Shown here: positions 1 to 7,574 of the stretch, piece by piece
How the letters are laid out: every line of letters begins with the position of its first letter
Numbering within the stretch: the first letter of the stretch is position 1
Assembly (NCBI GenBank): GCA_947396885.1
Contig: OX377202.1
Coordinates: 77,720,643-77,784,642, forward strand
Direction of reading: 5' to 3'
Length of the DNA stretch: 64,000 bases
Source of the DNA: Heligmosomoides polygyrus polygyrus
Taxonomy: Eukaryota > Nematoda > Chromadorea > Rhabditida > Heligmosomidae
The notes under the pieces: model-generated
What the model was told of the DNA's origin: nothing
What the model saw: the letters and a program-made list of their open reading frames with translations, nothing else
Database searches by the model: none
Program-made: the position numbers and the translations under genes

Positions 1-34
1 AGTCCTCCAGAACACTGCGTCAGACCAAAGGACT
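1..34. other. Dyad 1 in the monomer (AGTCCT/AGGACT)
   Basis: AGTCCT at 1-6 is the exact reverse complement of AGGACT at 29-34, giving a 6-bp stem with a 22-nt loop. The stem survives in the 172-bp subtype, because its 1-bp deletion lies in the A-run just before AGGACT and only shortens the loop. It recurs in most monomers. Exceptions are rare, for example AGTCCA near 7672 and 23232, and CAAAAGACTG copies. A role such as protein binding or a non-B structure is inference. Confidence 0.5.
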
Positions 35-59
35 GATGGAGTGTTCGTTTACTCTTCAG

Positions 60-125
60 GAGTCGGTTAAGGTATCGCTTAAGTTTCCGTCTCGGTGTCG
101 TGGGGGTGGGTCTTGTTCGGAAAAC
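60..125 (+). other. Weak tRNA-like internal promoter resemblance in the monomer
   Basis: AGTCGGTTAAGG at 61-72 resembles the 3' half of a Pol III A box and the D-arm of some tRNAs. TGTTCGGAAAAC at about 114-125 partly resembles a B box (core GTTCGANTC). The spacing of roughly 50 bp is possible for an A/B pair. The 5' half of the A box (TRGC) is not matched, and no cloverleaf is apparent. The satellite could descend from a tRNA-derived SINE, but chance resemblance is at least as likely. Confidence 0.15.
67..82. other. Dyad 2 in the monomer (TTAAG-GTATCG-CTTAA)
   Basis: TTAAG at 67-71 and CTTAA at 78-82 are reverse complements around a 6-nt loop GTATCG. It recurs in almost every monomer; a 2-bp deletion near 26592 breaks one copy, and a T-to-C change alters the loop to GTACCG near 23824, 24517 and 26251. 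The loop contains GTATC, the target duplicated by the insertion at 6642-7569. Confidence 0.6.
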
Positions 126-3100
126 TCTCAGTCGAAGCAAACAAAAACACTAGTCGCAGGAAACCGACCAAATAGTCCTCTAGAACACTGCGTCAGACCA
201 AAGGACTGATGGAGGGTTCATTTACTCTTCAGGAGTCGGTTAAGGTATCGCTTAAGTTTCCGTCTCGGTGTCGTGGGGGTGGGTCTTGTTCGGAAAACTC
301 TCAGTCGAAGCAAACTAAATATCGAGTCGCAGGAAATCGACCAAATAGTCCTCCAGAACACTGCGTCAGACCAAAGGACTGATGGAGGGTTCGTTTACTC
401 TTCAGGAGTCGGTTAAGGTATCGCTTAAGTTTCCGTCTCGGTGTCCTGGGGGTGGGTCTTGTTCGGAAAACTCTCAGTCGAAGCAAACTAAATATCGAGT
501 CGCAGGAAACCGACCAAATAGTCCTCTAGAACACTGCGTCAGACCAAAGGACTGATGGAGTGTTCGTTTACTCTTCAGGAGTCGGTTAAGGTATCGCTTA
601 AGTTTCCGTCTCGGTGTCGTGGGGGTGGGTCTTGTTCGGAAAACTCTCAGTCGAAGCAAACAAAAACACTAGTCGCAGGAAACCGATCAAATAGTCCTCT
701 AGAACACTGCGTCAAACCAAGGACTGATGGAGGGTTTGTTTACTCTTCAGGAGTCGGTTAAGGTATCGCTTAAGTTTCCGTCCCGGTGTCGTGGGGGTGG
801 GTCTTGTTCGGAAAACTCTCAGTCGAAGCAAACAAAAACACTAGTCGCAGGAAACCGACCAAATAGTCCTCTAGAACACTGCGTCAGACCAAAGGACTGA
901 TGGAGTGTTCGTTTACTCTTCAGGATTCGGTTAAGGTATCGCTTAAGTTTCCGTCTCGGTGTCGTGGGGGTGGGTCTTGTTCGGAAAACTCTCAGTCGAA
1001 GCAAACTAAATATCGAGTCGCAGGAAACCGACCAAATAGTCCTCTAGAACACTGCGTCAAACCAAAGGACTGATGGAGTGTTCGTTTACTCTTCAGGAGT
1101 CGGTTAAGGTATCGCTTAAGTTTCCGTCTCGGTGTCGTGGGGGTGGGTCTTGTTCGGAAAACTCTCAGTCGAAGCAAACAAAAACACTAGTCGCAGGAAA
1201 CCGATCAAATAGTCCTCTAGAACACTGCGTCAAACCAAGGACTGATGGAGGGTTTGTTTACTCTTCAGGAGTCGGTTAAGGTATCGCTTAAGTTTCCGTC
1301 CCGGTGTCGTGGGGGTGGGTCTTGTTCGGAAAACTCTCAGTCGAAGCAAACTAAATATCGAGTCGCAGGAAACCGACCAAATAGTCCTCTAGAACACTAC
1401 GTCAGACCAAAGGACTGATGGAGGGTTCGTTTACTCTTCAGGAGTCGGTTAAGGTATCGCTTAAGTTTCCGTCTCGGTGTCGTGGGGGTGGGTCTTGTTC
1501 GGAAAACTCTCAGTCGAAGCAAACTAAATATCGAGTCGCAGGAAACCAACCAAATAGTCCTCCAGAACACTGCGTCAGACCAAAGGACTGATGGAGTGTT
1601 CGTTTACTCTTCAGGAGTCGGTTAAGGTATCGCTTAAGTTTCCGTCTCGGTGTCGTGGGGGTGGGTCTTGTTCGGAAAACTCTCAGTCGAAGCAAACTAA
1701 ATATCGAGTCGCAGGAAACCGACCAAATAGTCCTCTAGAACACTGCGTCAGACCAAAGGACTGATGGAGTGTTCGTTTACTCTTCAGGAGTCGGTTAAGG
1801 TATCGCTTAAGTTTCCGTCTCGGTGTCGTGGGGGTGGGTCTTGTTCGGAAAACTCTCAGTCGAAGCAAACAAAAACACTAGTCGCAGGAAACCGATCAAA
1901 TAGTCCTCTAGAACACTGCGTCAAACCAAGGACTGATGGAGGGTTTGTTTACTCTTCAGGAGTCGGTTAAGGTATCGCTTAAGTTTCCGTCCCGGTGTCG
2001 TGGGGGTGGGTCTTGTTCGGAAAACTCTCAGTCGAAGCAAACAAAAACACTAGTCGCAGGAAACCGACCAAATAGTCCTCTAGAACACTGCGTCAGACCA
2101 AAGGACTGATGGAGGGTTCGTTTACTCTTCAGGAGTCGGTTAAGGTATCGCTTAAGTTTCCGTCTCGGTGTCGTGGGGGTGGGTCTTGTTCGGAAAACTC
2201 TCAGTCGAAGCAAACTAAATATCGAGTCGCAGGAAACCAACCAAATAGTCCTCCAGAACACTGCGTCAGACCAAAGGACTGATGGAGTGTTCGTTTACTC
2301 TTCAGGAGTCGGTTAAGGTATCGCTTAAGTTTCCGTCTCGGTGTCGTGGGGGTGGGTCTTGTTCGGAAAACTCTCAGTCGAAGCAAACAAAAACACTAGT
2401 CGCAGGAAACCGACCAAATAGTCCTCTAGAACACTGCGTCAGACCAAAGGACTGATGGAGGGTTCATTTACTCTTCAGGAGTCGGTTAAGGTATCGCTTA
2501 AGTTTCCGTCTCGGTGTCGTGGGGGTGGGTCTTGTTCGGAAAACTCTCAGTCGAAGCAAACTAAATATCGAGTCGCAGGAAATCGACCAAATAGTCCTCC
2601 AGAACACTGCGTCAGACCAAAGGACTGATGGAGGGTTCGTTTACTCTTCAGGAGTCGGTTAAGGTATCGCTTAAGTTTCCGTCTCGGTGTCCTGGGGGTG
2701 GGTCTTGTTCGGAAAACTCTCAGTCGAAGCAAACTAAATATCGAGTCGCAGGAAACGGACCAAATAGTCCTCTAGAACACTGCGTCAGACCAAAGGACTG
2801 ATGGAGTGTTCGTTTACTCTTCAGGAGTCGGTTAAGGTATCGCTTAAGTTTCCGTCTCGGTGTCGTGGGGGTGGGTCTTGTTCGGAAAACTCTCAGTCGA
2901 AGCAAACAAAAACACTAGTCGCAGGAAACCGATCAAATAGTCCTCTAGAACACTGCGTCAAACCAAGGACTGATGGAGGGTTTGTTTACTCTTCAGGAGT
3001 CGGTTAAGGTATCGCTTAAGTTTCCGTCCCGGTGTCGTGGGGGTGGGTCTTGTTCGGAAAACTCTCAGTCGAAGCAAACAAAAACACTAGTCGCAGGAAA

Positions 3101-6100
3101 CCGACCAAATAGTCCTCTAGAACACTGCGTCAGACCAAAGGACTGATGGAGGGTTCATTTACTCTTCAGGAGTCGGTTAAGGTATCGCTTAAGTTTCCGT
3201 CTCGGTGTCGTGGGGGTGGGTCTTGTTCGGAAAACTCTCAGTCGAAGCAAACTAAATATCGAGTCGCAGGAAATCGACCAAATAGTCCTCCAGAACACTG
3301 CGTCAGACCAAAGGACTGATGGAGGGTTCGTTTACTCTTCAGGATTCGGTTAAGGTATCGCTTAAGTTTCCGTCTCGGTGTCGTGGGGGTGGGTCTTGTT
3401 CGGAAAACTCTCAGTCGAAGCAAACTAAATATCGAGTCGCAGGAAACCGACCAAATAGTCCTCTAGAACACTGCGTCAGACCAAAGGACTGATGGAGTGT
3501 TCGTTTACTCTTCAGGAGTCGGTTAAGGTATCGCTTAAGTTTCCGTCTCGGTGTCGTGGGGGTGGGTCTTGTTCGGAAAACTCTCAGTCGAAGCAAACAA
3601 AAACACTAGTCGCAGGAAACCGATCAAATAGTCCTCTAGAACACTGCGTCAAACCAAGGACTGATGGAGGGTTTGTTTACTCTTCAGGAGTCGGTTAAGG
3701 TATCGCTTAAGCTTCCGTCCCGGTGTCGTGGGGGTGGGTCTTGTTCGGAAAACTCTCAGTCGAAGCAAACTAAATATCGAGTCGCAGGAAACCGACCAAA
3801 TAGTCCTCTAGAACACTACGTCAGACCAAAGGACTGATGGAGGGTTCGTTTACTCTTCAGGAGTCGGTTAAGGTATCGCTTAAGTTTCCGTCTCGGTGTC
3901 GTGGGGGTGGGTCTTGTTCGGAAAACTCTCAGTCGAAGCAAACTAAATATCGAGTCGCAGGAAACCAACCAAATAGTCCTCCAGAACACTGCGTCAGACC
4001 AAAGGACTGATGGAGTGTTCGTTTACTCTTCAGGAGTCGGTTAAGGTATCGCTTAAGTTTCCGTCTCGGTGTCGTGGGGGTGGGTCTTGTTCGGAAAACT
4101 CTCAGTCGAAGCAAACTAAATATCGAGTCGCAGGAAACCAACCAAATAGTCCTCCAGAACACTGCGTCAGACCAAAGGACTGATGGAGGGTTCATTTACT
4201 CTTCAGGAGTCGGTTAAGGTATCGCTTAAGTTTCCGTCTCGGTGTCGTGGGGGTGGGTCTTGTTCGGAAAACTCTCAGTCGAAGCAAACAAAAACACTAG
4301 TCGCAGGAAACCGATCAAATAGTCCTCTAGAACACTGCGTCAAACCAAGGACTGATAGAGGGTTTGTTTACTCTTCAGGAGTCAGTTAAGGTATCGCTTA
4401 AGTTTCCGTCTCGGTGTCGTGGGGGTGGGTCTTGTTCGGAAAACTCTCAGTCGAAGCAAACTAAATATCGAGTCGCAGGAAACCGACCAAATAGTCCTCC
4501 AGAACACTGCGTCAGACCAAAGGACTGATGGAGGGTTCATTTACTCATCAGGAGTCGGTTAAGGTATCGCTTAAGTTTCCGTCTCGGTGTCGTTGGGGTG
4601 GGTCTTGTTCGGAAAACTCTCAGTCGAAGCAAACAAAAACACTAGTCGCAGGAAACCGACCAAATAGTCCTCTAGAACACTGCGTCAGACCAAAGGACTG
4701 ATGGAGGGTTCGTTTACTCTTCAGGAGTCAGTTAAGGTATCGCTTAAGTTTCCGTCTCGGTGTCGTGGGGGTGGGTCTTGTTCGGAAAACTCTCAGTCGA
4801 AGCAAACTAAATATCGAGTCGCAGGAAACCGACCAAATAGTCCTCTAGAACACTACGTCAGACCAAAGGACTGATGGAGGGTTCGTTTACTCTTCAGGAG
4901 TCGGTTAAGGTATCGCTTAAGTTTCCGTCTCGGTGTCGTGGGGGTGGGTCTTGTTCGGAAAACTCTCAGTCGAAGCAAACTAAATATCGAGTCGCAGGAA
5001 ACCAACCAAATAGTCCTCCAGAACACTGCGTCAGACCAAAGGACTGATGGAGGGTTCGTTTACTCTTCAGGAGTCGGTTAAGGTATCGCTTAAGTTTCCG
5101 TCTCGGTGTCGTGGGGGTGGGTCTTGTTCGGAAAACTCTCAGTCGAAGCAAACTAAATATCGAGTCGCAGGAAACCGATCAAATAGTCCTCTAGAACACT
5201 GCGTCAGACCAAAGGACTGATGGAGTGTTCGTTTACTCTTCAGGAGTCGGTTAAGGTATCGCTTAAGTTTCCGTCTCGGTGTCGTGGGGGTGGGTCTTGT
5301 TCGGAAAACTCTCAGTCGAAGCAAACAAAAACACTAGTCGCAGGAAACCGATCAAATAGTCCTCTAGAACACTGCGTCAAACCAAGGACTGATGGAGGGT
5401 TTGTTTACTCTTCAGGAGTCGGTTAAGGTATCGCTTAAGTTTCCGTCCCGGTGTCGTGGGGGTGGGTCTTGTTCGGAAAACTCTCAGTCGAAGCAAACAA
5501 AAACACTAGTCGCAGGAAACCGACCAAATAGTCCTCCAGAACACTGCGTCAAACCAAGGACTGATGGAGGGTTTGTTTACTCTTCAGGAGTCGGTTAAGG
5601 TATCGCTTAAGTTTCCGTCCCGGTGTCGTTGGGGTGGGTCTTGTTCGGAAAACTCTCAGTCGAAGCAAACAAAAACACTAGTCGCAGGAAACCGATCAAA
5701 TAGTCCTCTAGAACACTGCGTCAAACCAAGGACTGATAGAGGGTTTGTTTACTCTTCAGGAGTCGGTTAAGGTATCGCTTAAGTTTCCGTCCCGGTGTCG
5801 TGGGGGTGGGTCTTGTTCGGAAAACTCTCAGTCGAAGCAAACTAAATATCGAGTCGCAGGAAACCGACCTAATAGTCCTCTAGAACACTACGTCAGACCA
5901 AAGGACTGATGGAGGGTTCGTTTACTCTTCAGGAGTCGGTTAAGGTATCGCTTAAGTTTCCGTCTCGGTGTCGTGGGGGTGGGTCTTGTTCGGAAAACTC
6001 TCAGTCGAAGCAAACTAAATATCGAGTCGCAGGAAACCAACCAAATAGTCCTCTAGAACACTGCGTCAGACCAAAAGACTGATGGAGGGTTCGTTTACTC

Positions 6101-6636
6101 TTCAGGAGTCGGTTAAGGTATCGCTTAAGTTTCCGTCTCGGTGTCGTGGGGGTGGGTCTTGTTCGGAAAACTCTCAGTCGAAGCAAACTAAATATCGAGT
6201 CGCAGGAAACCGACCAAATAGTCCTCCAGAACACTGCGTCAGACCAAAGGACTGATGGAGGGTTCGTTTACTCTTCAGGAGTCGGTTAAGGTATCGCTTA
6301 AGTTTCCGTCTCGGTGCCGTGGGGGTGGGTCTTGTTCAGAAAACTCTCAGTCGAAGCAAACTAAATATCGAGTCGCAGGAAACCGACCAAATAGTCCTCC
6401 AGAACACTGCGTCAGACCAAAGGACTGATGGAGTGTTCGTTTACTCTTCAGGAGTCGGTTAAGGTATCGCTTAAGTTTCCGTCTCGGTGTCGTGGGGGTG
6501 TGTCTTGTTCGGAAAACTCTCAGTCGAAGCAAACAAAAACACTAGTTGCAGGAAACCGACCAAATAGTCCTCTAGAACACTGCGTCAGACCAAAGGACTG
6601 ATGGAGGGTTTGTTTACTCTTCAGGAGTCGGTTAAG

Positions 6637-6641
6637 GTATC
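6637..6641. repeat. Left target-site duplication GTATC
   Basis: GTATC directly precedes the TG end of the insertion and equals the five bases after its CA end. In an uninterrupted monomer this is positions 72-76. Removing the insertion and one copy restores a perfectly phased monomer starting at 6566. Confidence 0.95.
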
Positions 6642-6657
6642 TGTTGCGAATCGGTGG
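6642..6657 (+). repeat. Left terminal inverted repeat of the insertion
   Basis: TGTTGCGAATCGGTGG pairs with the reverse complement of 7553-7569 with one substitution in the first ten bases, one gap and one further mismatch. The first ten bases are enough for an LTR end; the extension beyond is unusually long for one. Confidence 0.8.
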
Positions 6658-6834
6658 CCCCACTCGCGAGGGAGCATGCCCCTGTTGAGCGTGGTCCCCC
6701 ATTCGCCCCGTGGTGCTACGAGGTACCAAGAGACCCAAGACCCGGGGGACCTACGGGGGGAACCCATGAGGTGAATAGGCCACGCCCCCTACCCTGGCAG
6801 ACGGGGGGCCCCGCGTGGTGACTTTTAGCCTCTC

Positions 6835-6848
6835 GCGCTGAACAGCGC
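6835..6848. other. Perfect 6-bp hairpin in the insertion
   Basis: GCGCTG at 6835-6840 and CAGCGC at 6843-6848 are separated by AA. It lies in the first, GC-rich third of the insertion, where no open frame is credible. Confidence 0.6.
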
Positions 6849-6859
6849 CTGGATTGACG

Positions 6860-6891
6860 CACACCCGCACCACACGCTGGTCACGGGTGTG
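6860..6891. other. 8-bp inverted repeat in the insertion
   Basis: CACACCCG at 6860-6867 and CGGGTGTG at 6884-6891 are perfect reverse complements around a 16-nt loop. It could form a stem in a transcript of either strand. Confidence 0.6.
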
Positions 6892-6914
6892 TACGTATGC
6901 ACTGGACTATACCC

Positions 6915-7224
6915 GGACTGTAATGAGCACTCCCAACCCCCACGGGCTACCCAGCGCCTACGCCGGACCCGTCTACGACACGACCACAATAACCCCAACA
7001 TAACATGACCGGATAGCAAATACACAACGAAACCAATACCATGAACACATAAACCGGGGACTCACCACCTTCCTCGTCGTACAACATAGTAGACAAATAT
7101 ATAGCCACGATTCATTCCATATATCGACATCACACAGCCGCATCAATAGAATACAAGAAATGGACGTCAGATAATATGGGACATAGGATTGATGGAACCG
7201 CTCCGGCTAGAATGGACTGTAATG
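6915..7224 (+). repeat. Short direct repeat pair in the insertion
   Basis: The 11-mer GGACTGTAATG occurs at 6915-6925 and again at 7214-7224, flanking the AT-richer middle third. It could be a regulatory motif or a trace of internal duplication; nothing more can be said. Between the copies there are TATA-like stretches near 7094-7104 and 7116-7124 but no gene. Confidence 0.4.
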
Positions 7225-7238
7225 GCTATCCGAGGCCA

Positions 7239-7261
7239 GGCGAGCCCCTTCCAGGCTCGCC
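7239..7261. other. 8-bp perfect hairpin in the insertion
   Basis: GGCGAGCC at 7239-7246 and GGCTCGCC at 7254-7261 form a perfect 8-bp GC-rich stem with a 7-nt loop. It is the strongest predicted structure in the insertion. Confidence 0.65.
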
Positions 7262-7276
7262 GTCCTCCCTGTACTG

Positions 7277-7286
7277 CAGCCGGCTG
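7277..7286. other. 10-bp perfect palindrome in the insertion
   Basis: CAGCCGGCTG is self-complementary. It lies between two hairpins in the CpG-rich third, making a cluster of three structured elements within about 80 bp. Confidence 0.5.
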
Positions 7287-7301
7287 TATTGCGAGGGCGA
7301 G

Positions 7302-7320
7302 GAGCGGCAAGGCTCCGCTC
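7302..7320. other. 6-bp hairpin in the insertion
   Basis: GAGCGG at 7302-7307 and CCGCTC at 7315-7320 pair around a 7-nt loop. The loop size is the same as in the hairpin at 7239-7261. Confidence 0.5.
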
Positions 7321-7422
7321 GGAGGATCCCCGGGATGGTGTTGACAGCGGGCTCACAATGGCGGCGCCCAGAGCCGCGCCCGCGCAGCCGCTCGACGTGT
7401 CGATGGAAGTAAAGAATGAGCC

Positions 7423-7569
7423 GGGCGGGGGGCGGCGCACCGCGGTCCCCGCCGACCAATAGCGTGCGCGGGCAGGCCGAGCCTCGGGAGCGCCTCATCG
7501 GGGTCCCGAGCGGATACGGCAGCCCGCGGGAGTTTGAATATAAGGGAGCGAACCATCGCATTCGCGACA
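7423..7569 (+). promoter_or_regulatory. Promoter-like region: GC box, CCAAT, TATA at the element's right edge
   Basis: In order on the + strand: GC-box-like GGGCGGGG at 7423-7430, CCAAT at 7456-7460, and a TATA-like AATATAAGG at 7537-7545, in CpG-dense DNA. A start 25-30 bp after the TATA would fall at about 7566-7572, that is at or just beyond the last base of the insertion. Transcripts would therefore run straight into the satellite's + strand. If the element is an LTR in + orientation this leaves almost no R-U5, which is abnormal. So either the LTR lies on the - strand and these motifs are fortuitous, or the edge promoter is real and outward-facing. Motifs are seen; activity is inferred. 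Confidence 0.4.
7553..7569 (-). repeat. Right terminal inverted repeat of the insertion
   Basis: CCATCGCATTCGCGACA is the imperfect reverse complement of 6642-6657. The last ten bases (7560-7569) match nine of ten. Confidence 0.8.
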
Positions 7570-7574
7570 GTATC
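7570..7574. repeat. Right target-site duplication GTATC
   Basis: Identical to 6637-6641. The satellite resumes at monomer position 72 and its next monomer starts at 7672, so no satellite bases were lost at the insertion. Confidence 0.95.

Larger units (their letters stand above)
1..173. repeat. Reference satellite monomer (173 bp)
   Basis: First complete monomer in the window, used here for position numbering; the phase is arbitrary. The near-identical consensus (XbaI-bearing form) has 84 G or C in 173 by hand count (about 49% GC) and 11 CpG, against about 10 expected from base composition. It contains an AflII site (CTTAAG, 78-83) found in nearly all monomers and, in cassette A copies, a SpeI site (ACTAGT). 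Most other copies have an XbaI site (TCTAGA) near position 6, which this copy and other CTCCAG copies lack. The length, 173 bp, is in the range common for centromeric satellites in plants and animals. I do not recognise the family. Confidence 0.95.
1..6641. repeat. Satellite array, left segment (about 173-bp monomer)
   Basis: Head-to-tail copies of one monomer; successive copies begin at 1, 174, 347 and so on, starting with AGTCCT. About 38 copies are present. Most are 173 bp; copies with the linked 1-bp deletion (CAAACCAAGG instead of CAGACCAAAGG) are 172 bp. Subtypes are interleaved: tail cassette A (ACAAAAACACT) or B (ACTAAATATCG), GTGTTCG, GGGTTCG, GGGTTCATT or GGGTTTG near position 41, CTCGG or CCCGG near 91, and CCGACC, CCAACC, TCGACC or CCGATC near 164. 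Rare markers here are GTCCTGGGG (near 446 and 2691) and CGGACC (near 2756). No inversion or foreign sequence is seen before the insertion at 6642. The array continues beyond the left edge. No gene is present. Confidence 0.98.
6642..7569. mobile_element. Solo LTR-like insertion, 928 bp
   Basis: The only non-satellite DNA in the window. It begins TGTTGCGAAT and ends ATTCGCGACA, so it has TG...CA termini with a 9-of-10 inverted repeat, and a perfect 5-bp target duplication (GTATC). These features, the absence of any coding frame with recognisable retroviral or transposase motifs, and the length fit a solo LTR left by recombination between the two LTRs of a retrotransposon. Five-bp duplications are usual in Ty3/Gypsy, BEL/Pao and Ty1/Copia groups and possible in endogenous retroviruses; I cannot choose. 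Composition changes along it: GC-rich to about 6960, AT-richer to about 7200, then a CpG-rich third. No AATAAA is seen on either strand, so orientation is undecided. With a one-base gap the terminal inverted repeat extends to 16-17 bp, so a non-autonomous DNA transposon remains possible. Insertion is certain; the class is not. Confidence 0.85.

Noticed and set aside
99..110. G-quadruplex from TGGGGGTGGG
   Set aside because: Only two G-runs per monomer, and the next are about 160 bp away, so no compact intramolecular quadruplex is expected.
114..131. CENP-B box
   Set aside because: TTCGGAAAACTC matches only six of the nine essential positions of the mammalian box; the final GGG is absent and no variant restores it.
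6825..7025. 66-codon open frame on the - strand in the insertion
   Set aside because: Short, no recognisable motif, crosses the 6835-6891 hairpins, and has no supporting context.
7085..7130. TATA-like stretches ATATATAG and CATATATC as core promoters
   Set aside because: They sit in the AT-richer middle of the insertion, are readable on both strands, and lack supporting CCAAT or GC boxes at normal spacing.
7226..7561. 111-codon open frame on the - strand in the insertion, and three overlapping shorter ones
   Set aside because: Lies in CpG-rich DNA, where stops are scarce by chance. Frames on both strands overlap, no known domain or motif is visible, and LTR-like DNA is usually non-coding.
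6637..7574. Insertion as an assembly chimera
   Set aside because: A perfect 5-bp target duplication, inverted ends and exact monomer phase on both sides are not expected from a misjoin.
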